From: Desulfosoma caldarium
Lineage (GTDB): Bacteria > Desulfobacterota > Syntrophobacteria > Syntrophobacterales > DSM-9756
NCBI RefSeq assembly: GCF_003751385.1
Contig: NZ_RJVA01000010.1
Location: 372,001 to 436,000, forward strand
Length of the DNA: 64,000 nucleotides
Direction: 5' to 3'
Under the pieces are notes generated by a model. It worked only from the letters and a program-made list of their open reading frames with translations, did no database searches and was not told where the DNA came from. The position numbers were made by a program, and so were the translations under genes. Of the stretch, positions 34,310 to 43,462 are shown in pieces (the first letter of the stretch is position 1; every line of letters starts with the position of its first letter).

Positions 34310-36229
34310 TCATAAAAGGTTGGCAAATCGAGCATAAAGCCGCACCCCGGCGTGCCGAAACAGGGCGCCGGAGCCACCCTGTAGAACCCGATCTCGAAGA
34401 ACCCGCCGAAAAAACCATCCCAGCGGCCTTTGGACACCTTCGAAGACCACCCAAGCCGGCACAACGTCCACTTCCGTGGCAATAGACGTCAAGGGAGCCA
34501 CCTGTGTGCCGGTATAGAAGGCGTAGGCGCCGTCTTTCCACGACGTGTCATAGAGAGAAAAGAAACTTTGCGGCGAAACCCCTCCCGTCAGCACGGCTTC
34601 CAGAGGCTGCGGGGCGTGGGTGTCGTCCAGGGGTCTGAGCACGTAAAGGCGGTTGGGTTCGGCTTCGCGAGTCAAAACACCCTCCGCATTGCTTCGTGTC
34701 CATGAGTCGTGCCCGAAGATGCCGAAACCTTGATACGTTCCGGGCTTCCAGTACTTTCTGAGGGCCAAAGCCAGGCTCGGCTCACACCCACGTGTCGTAT
34801 CCTCCCACAAGAGAACGATGGGGGAAAGATGTTCCCGTTGAATCCACTCCATGAGCAAAGCCAGATAGGTCCAATCCTTTTCCCGTCGCGATGAGATAAA
34901 AAACTTGTCGATCCAGGGAACCACACAGGCTTCCAGACGCCCGTCCTTTAACCACGCTTGCCCTCTTTCCACACAGGCTCTCAAAAAGGCAAAACCTTTC
35001 GACCATAACCGCTGTTTTTCGCGACGCCACCGGCAAATGTTCTGCCAGTGAAATTGTTGATGCAGGCTGAGCCATCCGCTCCAGGCCAATGGGCTTTCTT
35101 CAGGGAAATCTTGAGGCAGGTCCCCATCGAGAAGGTCGCTCACGGCCCGAAAGGCGTCTTTAAAGACATGCTCACAACCCAAAGCCCTTCGAGCCCACGC
35201 TTCCCAGAGCGCGTGAAGGGCCTTGGGATGAACCAGGCGACGCTGCCACACGATCCAGAGCTGCTTCACCAAGTCACGGGGTTCGGCATGACGTTCGACC
35301 GCGGCACGCCGAGCCCCTTCCCTCGCCACTTCTTCAACAAAGGCATGGCCGTAGTGTGAGGCTGAGGTCAACACATCCACGGGTTCAAAGGCCCAGCCGC
35401 TGCAGGCTGCCGCCGAGGCATTGTGAAGGCTCAAAACCACATGGCGCCGAGCTCGACTGACCTCTAGAGCCAGACGGCGCACGTGGCGCAATTCCACCGC
35501 CGTGGCTTCCACAAGTCTTTCGAGAAACCGACTCCCATGGGATCCCAACCCGCCCCATGTAGCCCTCAACGCGCCTCGAACAGGGACCCTGTGAAACGCC
35601 GCCTTTTCAATCTCACGTTCTCTTAGAAACCCTGTGATCTGGCGACGGCGTCTCGGACCATTATGCCCTGGGGCGACTATCCGCCGACCGATGCGCAAGA
35701 AACGGCTCCGAGAAAAGCGCACGCGTTTTCTCTGCCAGTCGGAACGCCATAAAGAGGCTAGATCGCGTAGCGTCATATGGCTTGGTGTTTTCGTGCCCGC
35801 AGCGTCACGCCGCTGGCTGCGTTGCACGGCACGGTCGTGAGCCCGCAATCTTTGCCGCAGATGCCTGAGATGCCGTCGCCACAGAGCTCGAACCTGCGGT
35901 TCTCGAAACGGCACAGGCAGAGGGGCAGCCAGGGCCAAGACACGAATCAACGGATAGGTCTTGCTTTCTAAATACGCAGGAAGAACCGAAAACACCTTGC
36001 GCATTTTCTGTTGTGGAACGAGGCCGTCGTCAAGAAGGCGCTTTTCAGGAAAGGCCCAAGCATGGCACCAAAATAAAATGTCCAGGACAAGTTCCCATAT
36101 GGGCGCACGCATCCTTGACCAGGATCGGGTTCCAAGGTGCCCGAGAAGGCACCGAACCTCCTCCCATGCGCCGTCGTCTACGGCTGCGATCAATTTTTCC
36201 TCCAGAGATGCCACACCGCACGGCGACAT
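34310..36229 (-). CDS. Large protein of unknown function
   Basis: From the ATG at 36229 (GAGGGA six bases upstream) the product is 639 residues and is read in one frame throughout. It is rich in Arg, Trp and Leu. It has no signal peptide and no clear membrane helix. Visible features are an Arg-rich middle (RRHLRHLRQRLRAHDRAVQ), a helical region around residues 230-330, and a C-terminal third with DWTYLALLMEWIQREHLSPI and LYVLRPLDDTHAPQPLEAVL. I do not recognise a domain. The frame stays open another 315 bases upstream without a convincing start. It is followed by pcm on the same strand. Confidence 0.65.
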   Translation of the reverse strand: MSPCGVASLEEKLIAAVDDGAWEEVRCLLGHLGTRSWSRMRAPIWELVLDILFWCHAWAFPEKRLLDDGLVPQQKMRKVFSVLPAYLESKTYPLIRVLALAAPLPVPFREPQVRALWRRHLRHLRQRLRAHDRAVQRSQRRDAAGTKTPSHMTLRDLASLWRSDWQRKRVRFSRSRFLRIGRRIVAPGHNGPRRRRQITGFLREREIEKAAFHRVPVRGALRATWGGLGSHGSRFLERLVEATAVELRHVRRLALEVSRARRHVVLSLHNASAAACSGWAFEPVDVLTSASHYGHAFVEEVAREGARRAAVERHAEPRDLVKQLWIVWQRRLVHPKALHALWEAWARRALGCEHVFKDAFRAVSDLLDGDLPQDFPEESPLAWSGWLSLHQQFHWQNICRWRREKQRLWSKGFAFLRACVERGQAWLKDGRLEACVVPWIDKFFISSRREKDWTYLALLMEWIQREHLSPIVLLWEDTTRGCEPSLALALRKYWKPGTYQGFGIFGHDSWTRSNAEGVLTREAEPNRLYVLRPLDDTHAPQPLEAVLTGGVSPQSFFSLYDTSWKDGAYAFYTGTQVAPLTSIATEVDVVPAWVVFEGVQRPLGWFFRRVLRDRVLQGGSGALFRHAGVRLYARFANLL

Positions 36230-36606
36230 GTGAATCCCTCGATTTTTGCCAGCCCTTTCAACAACAGCAAGATCCGGTGCCGGGTCTGGGAATGCCAACG
36301 CCAAACACCTTACTTTCCAAAGGGCGGCCTGTCGGCCGTCTGTATATCCACGGCCCCCAAGGGGCGCGGCCCCTCCGCATTCTCGTCCAGCACAGATTCC
36401 TTTCAGCCACACCACAGCCTGTAGGAGCGGCGCACGGGGCGAAACTCTGTCGAGACTTGCGGCGCTTTTACAAAATCGAGAAACGGCCCCCAAAGGTCGA
36501 TCGAATGGACACATCAGGGAAGCCCATGGCCAGCGGCACGCCACGCCCGCGGCTCATTATGGGAGCGCACCTCCTTTCAAGCAACCCCAACGGTTCATGA
36601 ATCTTC
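36230..36606. other. Divergent intergenic region without a gene
   Basis: Between the unknown minus-strand gene and feoA. Frames are open on both strands here because of composition, but none has a start with a ribosome site. The right end merges into the feoA promoter. Confidence 0.45.
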
Positions 36607-36637
36607 TTGACAGGCAAGAAAGTTTGGCGTACCTAAT
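36607..36637 (+). promoter_or_regulatory. Candidate promoter of the feo operon
   Basis: TTGACA at 36607-36612 and CCTAAT at 36632-36637 are 19 bases apart, upstream of the first feoA start at 36664. No clear Fur box is visible. Confidence 0.4.
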
Positions 36638-36663
36638 AAATCGCTAACACAACAGGAGTAGCT

Positions 36664-36963
36664 ATGCGGTGGTGGTCTATGACGATGCAATGTTGTTCTT
36701 CACACCCACGCGATGAATCGTTTCGAGGGTCAACGATTCCTCTGTCCATGGCCCCCTCGGGCACGCGGCTCTTGGTGCGACGCATCGAGGGCGGGCGAAA
36801 GCTGTGCGCCCGCATGGCGGCTTTGGGCATTTATCCCGGAGCGGAACTGGAAGTGCTATGCGCCGGATGCGACCGGCCATGCCTCGTCAAGGTTCACGGC
36901 AGCACGCTGAGTCTCGGCGCCGGCGTGAGCAGCAAGATTTTGGTGTGCGGCCCTTTGACCTGA
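36664..36963 (+). CDS. feoA: FeoA-domain protein (first copy)
   Basis: The 99-residue protein has a Cys-containing N-terminal extension of about 28 residues and then an SH3-like FeoA domain (GTRLLVRRIEGGRKLCARMA, LGIYPGAELEVL, HGSTLSLGAGVSSKILV). AGGAG lies five bases before the ATG. FeoA is a small cytoplasmic partner of the Fe(II) permease FeoB. An intrinsic terminator follows it, before the second feoA. Confidence 0.87.
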   Translation: MRWWSMTMQCCSSHPRDESFRGSTIPLSMAPSGTRLLVRRIEGGRKLCARMAALGIYPGAELEVLCAGCDRPCLVKVHGSTLSLGAGVSSKILVCGPLT

Positions 36964-36998
36964 AACGTACTGAGGTTTTTCCATTTTATGAAATGCAA

Positions 36999-37022
36999 AG
37001 CGGCCAAAGTGCCGCTCTTTTT
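36999..37022 (+). terminator. Rho-independent terminator between the two feoA genes
   Basis: AGCGGC pairs with GCCGCT over a CAAAGT loop, followed by CTTTTT. It would reduce read-through from the first feoA into feoA-feoB. Confidence 0.7.
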
Positions 37023-37077
37023 GGGCCTTTAAAGTTAGGAAGCCCTAATTTAAGCCAAGCAGGTAAAGGATGTGTCC

Positions 37078-37320
37078 ATGGCGACGATGCTTTTGCGCCA
37101 CATGGCGCCCAATCAAGCCGGGGTCATCGTCAAGGTGAAGGCCACTGGGGAGTTGGGGCGTCGCATTCGAGACATGGGATTGGTTCCGGGAACCCCCATT
37201 CAGGTGCAAGGCCGAGCTCCCCTTAAAGATCCTGTGGCCGTTCGCGTGCGTCAGTTCACGCTCACTTTGCGCAACAATGAAGCGGACTACATTCTGGTAG
37301 ATGTGGAGAAAATCCCGTGA
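37078..37320 (+). CDS. feoA: FeoA (second copy)
   Basis: The 80-residue protein is a compact FeoA domain: GVIVKVKATGELGRRIRDMG, LVPGTPIQVQGRAPL, DPVAVRVRQFTLTLRNNEAD. The ATG at 37078 has AAAGGA seven bases upstream; a GTG at 37072 would add two residues. Its stop codon overlaps the GTG start of feoB, so the pair is coupled and this copy is the likely FeoB partner. Confidence 0.93.
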   Translation: MATMLLRHMAPNQAGVIVKVKATGELGRRIRDMGLVPGTPIQVQGRAPLKDPVAVRVRQFTLTLRNNEADYILVDVEKIP

Positions 37321-39557
37321 AGCAAGCCTTTCACAAATCTCAGGAACACCTTTTCGCCCTGGCAGGCAATCCCAACTGCGGCAAGACGACGCTTTTCAAC
37401 GCCATCACGGGCGCTCGACAACACGTGGGCAATTATCCGGGCATCACCGTGGAAAAGAAAGAGGGTTTTTATTCCCTCGACGGTCGGCAGATTCGCCTGG
37501 TAGATCTGCCCGGCACTTATTCCCTGACCGCTTACTCTTTGGAAGAACTGGTGGCTCGCGATTTTCTCGTCCATGAACGCCCGGAGGTGGTCATCAACAT
37601 CGTGGACGCCTCAAACCTGGACCGCAACCTCTATTTGACGGTGCAGTTAATGGAACTGGGCGTGCCCGTGGTGGTGGCGCTCAACATGATGGATGTGGCC
37701 GAAGGTCGCGGCCTGCGAATTCATGCCGAAGAGCTTTCCAAGCGATTGGGAGTTCCGGTGGTGCCGACGGTGGCGCGGCGTGGCGAAGGCAAAGAAAACC
37801 TCCTTCGAGTCGCCGTGGAGATGGCGCAATCCGAGCGACATTGGGAGCCTCTTCACGTCTCCTACGGGCCCGACGTGGACCCCGTGCTCAAGGACATGGA
37901 AAAAATCATTGGAGAACATGGTTTCCTGACGGACCTTTATCCGGCCCGCTGGACGGCTTTGAAGTATCTGGAAGAAGACGAGCAGGTCAAGGCCAAGGGC
38001 CGCCAGGCGAACGCCACGGTTTCTGAGCATCTAGAAGCCTTGGCCGCCAAGCTCACCGAGCATCTTCAAAAAACCCTAGACAGCTATCCGGAAGCCATCA
38101 TCGCGGACCATCGTTACGGATTCATTGCGGCTTTGCTCAAAGACGGTGTGGTCGAGCAGCGTCTCAAAGGCAATCGGATGCACCTTTCGGATCAGATCGA
38201 TCGCGTTTTGACCAACCGCTTTTTCGGCCCCATAGTCATGGTGGCTGTCCTTTATGCCGTCTACGAATTCACGTTCACCTACAGTGAGCTTCCCGTCCAG
38301 TGGTTCGAAGCGGCCTTTGCGGCTTTGGGCCGTTGGGCCGAACAGGCGATACCCGAAGGGCCTCTGCGCTCTTTGCTGGTCTCAGGCATCATCGACGGTG
38401 TGGGCGGCGTCATGGGCTTTGTGCCTTTGATCTTTTTCATGTTCTTGGCCATCGCTTTTTTGGAAGATACGGGTTATTTGGCCCGAGCCGCCTACATGCT
38501 GGACCGGGTGTTTCGTGTGTTCGGCCTCCATGGGAGCTCTTTCATGGCCTTTATCATCTCCGGAGGCATCGCCGGCGGGTGTGCTGTGCCGGGGGTTTTG
38601 GCCACGCGAACCCTGCGCACGTCCCGCGAACGGCTTGCCACGTTGCTCACAGCCCCTTTCATGAATTGCGGCGCCAAGGTGCCCGTGTTGGCCATGCTGA
38701 TCGCCGCCTTTTTCACCGAAAACCGCGCGCAGATGCTTTTTCTTCTCACCTTGCTGGCTTGGGTCTTTGCCCTGGTGCTGGCCAAAATCATTCGCCTCAC
38801 CATCCTTCGCGGCCCCAGCAGTCCGTTTCTTTTGGAACTACCCCCTTATCGCATTCCCACCTTCAAGGGGCTCATGATTCATACTTGGGAGCGCATCTTT
38901 CAATATATTCGAAAGGCCGGCACCGTCATCGTTGCCATATCCGTGCTGCTCTGGGCCTTGATGACCTATCCGGGCCTGTCCGCTTCGGAAAAAGCCGCCT
39001 TCGATGTGGAGCGGCAAGCTGTTCTGGAAACCCTGTCCGAACACCACAAGGACCTGTTGACTTCGGAACAGAAAACAGACCTGCCGCCACAGGTCCAGGA
39101 AGCTCGGGAACAGCTCCGTGCCATTGATAAGCGCGAAGCGGCCACGGCGCTGCAATCCTCCCTTGCGGGTCGAATGGGCACGGCTCTGGAAAAGATCACG
39201 CGCTGGTGCGGCTTTGATTGGAGGACCAACGTGGCCTTGGTGGGAGGATTTGCCGCCAAGGAAGTGATCATATCCACCCTGGGCACGGCCTATTCACTGG
39301 GAGAACTGGATACGGAAGAGAACACGAGCTTGAGTGAACGGCTGCGCCAGGACCCTCACTGGAATCCTTTGGTGGCTTTTGCGGCCATGGTGTTCATCAT
39401 GTTGTACTCACCGTGTTTTGTCACCGTAACGTGTATCGTCAAGGAATCCGGGTCCTGGAAATGGGGTGTGTTTTCCATGGTCTTTAACACGACGGTGGCC
39501 TTCATCGTCGCCACGGCCGTCTACCAAGCCGGCCGATTGCTGGGCCTCGGCTCATAG
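37317..39557 (+). CDS. feoB: Ferrous iron transport protein B
   Basis: The 746-residue protein has an N-terminal G domain (G1 LAGNPNCGKTTLFNAITG, G3 VDLPGTYSLTAYSLEE, G4 ALNMMDVA) and a membrane domain with Gate motifs GAKVPVLAMLIAAFFTEN and a second copy near DWRTNVALVGGFAAKEVIIS. It moves Fe(II) across the inner membrane. A charged insertion rich in Glu, Gln and Ala at about 560-610 lies between membrane segments. The start is GTG overlapping feoA, with GGAG upstream. Confidence 0.97.
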   Translation: MKQAFHKSQEHLFALAGNPNCGKTTLFNAITGARQHVGNYPGITVEKKEGFYSLDGRQIRLVDLPGTYSLTAYSLEELVARDFLVHERPEVVINIVDASNLDRNLYLTVQLMELGVPVVVALNMMDVAEGRGLRIHAEELSKRLGVPVVPTVARRGEGKENLLRVAVEMAQSERHWEPLHVSYGPDVDPVLKDMEKIIGEHGFLTDLYPARWTALKYLEEDEQVKAKGRQANATVSEHLEALAAKLTEHLQKTLDSYPEAIIADHRYGFIAALLKDGVVEQRLKGNRMHLSDQIDRVLTNRFFGPIVMVAVLYAVYEFTFTYSELPVQWFEAAFAALGRWAEQAIPEGPLRSLLVSGIIDGVGGVMGFVPLIFFMFLAIAFLEDTGYLARAAYMLDRVFRVFGLHGSSFMAFIISGGIAGGCAVPGVLATRTLRTSRERLATLLTAPFMNCGAKVPVLAMLIAAFFTENRAQMLFLLTLLAWVFALVLAKIIRLTILRGPSSPFLLELPPYRIPTFKGLMIHTWERIFQYIRKAGTVIVAISVLLWALMTYPGLSASEKAAFDVERQAVLETLSEHHKDLLTSEQKTDLPPQVQEAREQLRAIDKREAATALQSSLAGRMGTALEKITRWCGFDWRTNVALVGGFAAKEVIISTLGTAYSLGELDTEENTSLSERLRQDPHWNPLVAFAAMVFIMLYSPCFVTVTCIVKESGSWKWGVFSMVFNTTVAFIVATAVYQAGRLLGLGS

Positions 39558-39582
39558 TCTCAGGTCAGAAGGAGCATCTTCC

Positions 39583-39786
39583 ATGTGGCAGCACCTTGTG
39601 GTGGGTATTCTCGTTGTCGCGGGCCTCGTGGTGGTGGTGCGTTATTTTATCAAGACGTTTCGGGGCGAAACCTCCCATTGTTCCGGTTGTTCCGGCGCTT
39701 GTTCCCTCAGGACGGCACGGGAGCTTCAGGGTCTCGAATCGTCGGGACCACCTCCGACGTGCGAGCAATCTTCTTCGCCACCGTGA
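39583..39786 (+). CDS. FeoB-associated Cys-rich membrane protein
   Basis: The 67-residue product has one transmembrane helix (LVVGILVVAGLVVVVRYFI) followed by SHCSGCSGACSL, the pattern of the FeoB-associated Cys-rich family (FeoC-like small partner). AGAAGGAG precedes the ATG, 25 bases after feoB. The last 80 bases overlap the convergent trmI-type gene. The function is probably to support or regulate FeoB. Confidence 0.85.
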   Translation: MWQHLVVGILVVAGLVVVVRYFIKTFRGETSHCSGCSGACSLRTARELQGLESSGPPPTCEQSSSPP

Positions 39787-40531
39787 TAAAACCCGTGTGG
39801 CCGATCATGCGGTCTTCGGGCCTGGCGCGCCGCGCATCGATCTTCCAATTGCGCTTGAGCAGCTCAAAGGTGGTCACATTGGCATAGCCGTGCCGTTTCA
39901 ACTCCTGGCACACCATTTGAGCCTGCCCCACCTGTGGGCTCAGTGACAGCAGAAGCCCTCCGGTGCGCAGGCAGGCCGAGACGGCCTCCACGGCGAGCCA
40001 CGGCTCGGGAAGGTCTAATACCACCCGGTCCACGGTCACCTTCAAAGGCAAGGCTGTGACGTCCGCCACGAGAAGCGTGTGGTTGTCCGGCGTCTTTCCG
40101 AAAAAGACCTCGATGTTCTTTCGGGCCAATTGGGCAAATTCAGGACGAACTTCCACGGAAATCAGGCGCCCTTTAGGCCCAACCGCTCGAAGCAGGGCCA
40201 GGCTGAGCGCTCCGGATCCCACACCGGTCTCCAACACCACATCACCCGGGCGAATGTCGCCGTAGATCCAAAAGGCCCCCATGTCCTTGGGATAAATCAC
40301 CTGAGTGCGCCGCTTGAGCTTGTGAACGTAATCGCCGAGGGACGGTCGAAAGAGAAAAACCTTGGCCCCCCGGTGCGTCTCAAGCCATTCGCCTTCCTGC
40401 CGACCCACCACATCCTGCAGATCCACGTTGCCCAGATGACAAGAAAAGGATCCCGATCCCGCCCGCACAAGCCAAGTCTTTCCCTTTTGGGATGTGAGAA
40501 GCACCAGTTCTCCGGGCTGAAATGCGTTCAT
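39707..40531 (-). CDS. trmI: tRNA (adenine-58-N1)-methyltransferase
   Basis: The 274-residue protein has the TrmI N-terminal domain (PGELVLLTSQKGKTWLV), LKRRTQVIYPKDMGAFW, and the SAM site VLETGVGSGALSLALLRAV near residue 100. A DRVVLDLPEPW segment follows, the hallmark of m1A58 methyltransferases. It methylates A58 in tRNA. The end overlaps the Cys-rich gene by 80 bases. No strong ribosome site is visible; AAGGAA or GAAAGG lies 8-10 bases upstream. Confidence 0.92.
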   Translation of the reverse strand: MNAFQPGELVLLTSQKGKTWLVRAGSGSFSCHLGNVDLQDVVGRQEGEWLETHRGAKVFLFRPSLGDYVHKLKRRTQVIYPKDMGAFWIYGDIRPGDVVLETGVGSGALSLALLRAVGPKGRLISVEVRPEFAQLARKNIEVFFGKTPDNHTLLVADVTALPLKVTVDRVVLDLPEPWLAVEAVSACLRTGGLLLSLSPQVGQAQMVCQELKRHGYANVTTFELLKRNWKIDARRARPEDRMIGHTGFITVAKKIARTSEVVPTIRDPEAPVPS

Positions 40532-40651
40532 GGTTTCGTGCCTTTCCTTTCTATAGAGAAGCTCACTACTGCCCTTCAGATTGCTGAGGTGAGAGTCAAA
40601 AAGAACATGGTAGCGTGAAGAAGGCTGCAGTCGGCGCTACAGATCCGCCAC

Positions 40652-41149
40652 TCATGGAATCTTCCGAAAGCTTTCCGAAGGCTTACCGCAGTTGGGGCAT
40701 TTTTCCGGGGCCGCGTCCTCGGCTACCCAGCCGCAGTTTTGACACACCAGGTACACGGGCATGCGGTCGGAAATCATGTGTTGCAAGGCCATCTTATAGA
40801 GCCTGGCGTGGCGCTCTTCGGCGTTTCGGGCCGAAGTGAGAAACCAGATGGCAGCTTTGTCCTCCAGGGCCCAAGCTTCCTGAAGCAGTTTCGGGTAAGC
40901 CACCTGGTTCACAAAGGATTCGGACGCAAAAGCCGCCTGCAGGTTTTCTTCGGTCGATCCCACTTTTTCCAAAAGCGATGCATGATTCTGAGCATGCACC
41001 CTTTCGGCTTCGGCAATGGCGCGAAACAGCCGGGCTATCTGAGGGTACCCTTCTTCGTCCGCCTTCCGTGCGTAAGCCAGAAGCCGAAAATGGGCCCTGG
41101 CCTCCCCAAGGAACGCTTCCAGCATCAATGCTTTGCGCTGCCGAGGCAT
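40652..41149 (-). CDS. Rubrerythrin
   Basis: The 165-residue protein has a four-helix diiron domain (LGEARAHFRLLAYARKAD, EAERVHAQNHASLL, ARNAEERHARLYKMAL) and a C-terminal rubredoxin-like site CQNCGWVAEDAAPEKCPNC. It reduces hydrogen peroxide in anaerobes. The ATG at 41149 has GAGGA upstream, though at slightly long spacing. It is the next gene after DUF3419 on the same strand, 52 bases apart. Confidence 0.94.
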   Translation of the reverse strand: MPRQRKALMLEAFLGEARAHFRLLAYARKADEEGYPQIARLFRAIAEAERVHAQNHASLLEKVGSTEENLQAAFASESFVNQVAYPKLLQEAWALEDKAAIWFLTSARNAEERHARLYKMALQHMISDRMPVYLVCQNCGWVAEDAAPEKCPNCGKPSESFRKIP

Positions 41150-41201
41150 CGTCTTCAATCCTCGTGTCGTCTCACGGTCACTTCCCGAAACTCGCTTCGC
41201 C

Positions 41202-42155
41202 TCAGCCCACAGTAACGGCCATCTCTCGAGGCGCCGGAGGTTTCTGAAACAGGACCAGCACATGGCGCCACACGGCGCTCGGGAGCGTCGGCGCCCGAAG
41301 GTTTATGGGCACAAGATGCGTCTTATACCCCAAGGACGGCGGCGGCGCGAGTTCTTTCAATGTGCGGCGAAAGGTTTCGGTGCCAAGCCCTTGGTGCACG
41401 TAAAAAACCGCAAAGCCTTTCGGAAAAAGAACGCGATGCATGTCCTTCCACAAGGACTCCATGGCCTTTCGAAAAGCGCCGAGGCCGAAGTGCATGCCGA
41501 GAAAGGATCGCACGTACTCCACCACGTTTGACGTGTAAATAACATGAAAGCTGTCGCCGGTGCCGGCAAGAAAATCTTCCAGCAACGAGCAGACAATGGG
41601 AAAGTGGCGTCGAGCCCCTTCAGCCCATGCGCCATAGGCGTCGTCACAGAGCAGGAAAGGTAGCAGCCCCAGATGCACCCTGTCCGTTGGGCGCAAGAAG
41701 GCTTCAAAGGGGTTGGTCTCGCCGCCGTGCGCGGCCATGATTGGATCAAAAAACCGGCGAGCCTCGGGGCCGAGGTCGTCTCGAAGTAGAGCATACACGG
41801 CGCTTCGCGAAGAAAATGCAGGGTGCTTCGGATCCCGAGCGGTCATCCACAAATCCTTGGCCTCGCCAATGCCTTCAAAGAAGAAGCGGCAAAAGGCCTG
41901 ACGGTCCAAGCCCCTGTAGGCGGCTCGTTTGAGTTCCGCCATGGCGCATGCGCCCACCGACACGTCCACCGCCACAAGAGAGCCCGCGCCGCACGACAAA
42001 AAATAGATGGGAATGTCACCGCTTCCTGCCACGCACAGGATTCTTAGGCCTTGGACAGGAAGCGGCGCAGGGGCCGCCCACGGATGTTCGGTGGGCACAA
42101 GATAAGGCGTGGAGGCTTCGTGAAAAGCCTTTTCTTCAAATGGCTTTGCTTTCAT
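41202..42155 (-). CDS. DUF3419 (BtaA-like) protein
   Basis: The 317-residue product shows the DUF3419 core: LRILCVAGSGDIPIYFLSCG, LVAVDVSVGACAMAELKRAA, and DSFHVIYTSNVVEYV followed by WKDMHRVLFPKGFAVFYV, arranged like a SAM-dependent transferase. The group includes BtaA, which makes the betaine-lipid precursor, but bacterial members are mostly untested. No BtaB is adjacent. The start at 42155 has a weak ribosome site. Confidence 0.72.
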   Translation of the reverse strand: MKAKPFEEKAFHEASTPYLVPTEHPWAAPAPLPVQGLRILCVAGSGDIPIYFLSCGAGSLVAVDVSVGACAMAELKRAAYRGLDRQAFCRFFFEGIGEAKDLWMTARDPKHPAFSSRSAVYALLRDDLGPEARRFFDPIMAAHGGETNPFEAFLRPTDRVHLGLLPFLLCDDAYGAWAEGARRHFPIVCSLLEDFLAGTGDSFHVIYTSNVVEYVRSFLGMHFGLGAFRKAMESLWKDMHRVLFPKGFAVFYVHQGLGTETFRRTLKELAPPPSLGYKTHLVPINLRAPTLPSAVWRHVLVLFQKPPAPREMAVTVG

Positions 42156-42314
42156 GGCTACGTGCAGCTCACCTGATAAGGCCGTTCTGCCCTAATGCTT
42201 TTGGATCCACGCTCGGTGCAACACCCTTCTTTTGCCGAAGGCCTTTCGCCACGCCAGCGCTTCTGTCGCGGCTCGCGCGCGGCTCCCTCTTAAGCTTAAT
42301 TCATCGAGCGCCTT

Positions 42315-42647
42315 TTAGAGCTTGATGCGGAGCCTGTCCAGCATCCCGTCGGCGTACTCGATGATGTAGTCGCGCTGGGCCTGCGTGGCGTAGCCGATGC
42401 ACGCACAGCGCAGGGTGTTTCGGCTGCGAATGAGCCATTCAAAACCCACCTGTTTTCGGGTGAGGTTCACCGCAAAATAGTAAGGTTGGCAATGGTTGTG
42501 GGTTTTTTGCACGTCCGTGTACAAGGCATGGGGAAGGTCCACGTAATAAATGCCTTCCATGGCCGCCGATTCCGCGTGGGCGGCGAGATAGTCTCGAATG
42601 CGATCGTAGTCGGATTCTCGAAGCTGGTCGATGACGTATTGTTTCAT
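42315..42647 (-). CDS. Conserved hypothetical protein
   Basis: The 110-residue product starts MKQYVIDQLRESDYDRIRDY behind GGGAGGTG and has no signal or membrane segment. It contains YYVDLPHALYTDVQKTHNHC and QVGFEWLIRSRNTLRCACIG, with three Cys and a His pair that could bind metal. I do not recognise the family. The interval 42156-42314 before it is empty. It is divergent from the 97-residue gene at 42873. Confidence 0.75.
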   Translation of the reverse strand: MKQYVIDQLRESDYDRIRDYLAAHAESAAMEGIYYVDLPHALYTDVQKTHNHCQPYYFAVNLTRKQVGFEWLIRSRNTLRCACIGYATQAQRDYIIEYADGMLDRLRIKL

Positions 42648-42872
42648 GTGCACCTCCCAAACACCCAGCGGGTACGCCGGGTTCTTGTCGCTCGAACCAG
42701 GCCAGGGTTATAAATGGATCAAAGCCTCGACAGCACGGGCGACCTTTCCCACATCCTTCAAATCCTTGTCAATGTTCAAGCAGAACCGAGGCTTTTTCCC
42801 GCCAAGGCCAAAGGCTCCTGCGCCGTGGCTTCAGCGGCTGTTCGTTCACCGATCAGACAAGGAGGTGTCATC

Positions 42873-43166
42873 ATGAAAGCTGGAATCGTTTTTACAGGAA
42901 CAGGCCCGATTTTGATTCTGACCAGCTATGATTCATTTGAAGATCCCAAATTCATTGAAAAAGTCAGCGCCAAAGGAATCAAAAAATTCATCGCTCGAGA
43001 ACTCCCTCTGGAAAAGGTCAAAGAAAAATACGGCCACCAATTTAGCGTCGTGCTGGGCGATCTTCACCAGACGGATGATTTGCGCGTCCTCGATTACAAC
43101 GGGCACAATGTCTTCTACAACTTTTCCTTTAAGGAAATGGGCGATCCCATCTATTACGAACCCTGA
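42873..43166 (+). CDS. Small conserved hypothetical protein
   Basis: The 97-residue product starts MKAGIVFTGTGPILILTSYD with GGAGG seven bases upstream. It is a soluble alpha/beta protein without Cys, containing IKKFIARELPLEKVKEKYGH and LDYNGHNVFYNFSFKEMGDP. The family was not recognised. It is transcribed alone. A GGGAACGC/GCGTTCCC hairpin at 43235-43256 follows it but lacks a T run. Confidence 0.78.
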   Translation: MKAGIVFTGTGPILILTSYDSFEDPKFIEKVSAKGIKKFIARELPLEKVKEKYGHQFSVVLGDLHQTDDLRVLDYNGHNVFYNFSFKEMGDPIYYEP

Positions 43167-43234
43167 GACGAAGCCGCAACACGGCCTTTAAGATGCGAGG
43201 AGACGCCATCACCCGCCCACGACGGCAAGGGCAA

Positions 43235-43256
43235 GGGAACGCACGGAGGCGTTCCC
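43235..43256. other. Hairpin without T run
   Basis: GGGAACGC and GCGTTCCC form a perfect eight-base-pair stem around ACGGAG. It is 68 bases after the previous gene and may be a weak terminator or an RNA-stability element. Otherwise 43167-43462 holds nothing clear. Confidence 0.4.
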
Positions 43257-43462
43257 CTTAAGGCCTTATCTCCTTCGTTTTTTCTTCGGGCCAAATTTTT
43301 TGACCCCCCCCACTCAACAAAGGCACGCTTCACCCGAAAACTTTGCGCCCCATGTGCGTTTTCACAATCGTCACCGGATTGTCATTCATGGGACGTTGGG
43401 CTGTCACACAACCCGTGTTGAATGGCCGTGAACCAAGAGGCCCATACAAGGTGAAAGGGTCC

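Noticed and set aside
36230-36544. N-terminal extension of the 639-residue protein to 36544
   Set aside because: The extra residues are low-complexity and lack a ribosome site, while the ATG at 36229 has GAGGGA at good spacing.
43235-43256. Intrinsic terminator after the 97-residue gene
   Set aside because: The stem is good but no T run follows on either strand, so it is listed only as a hairpin.
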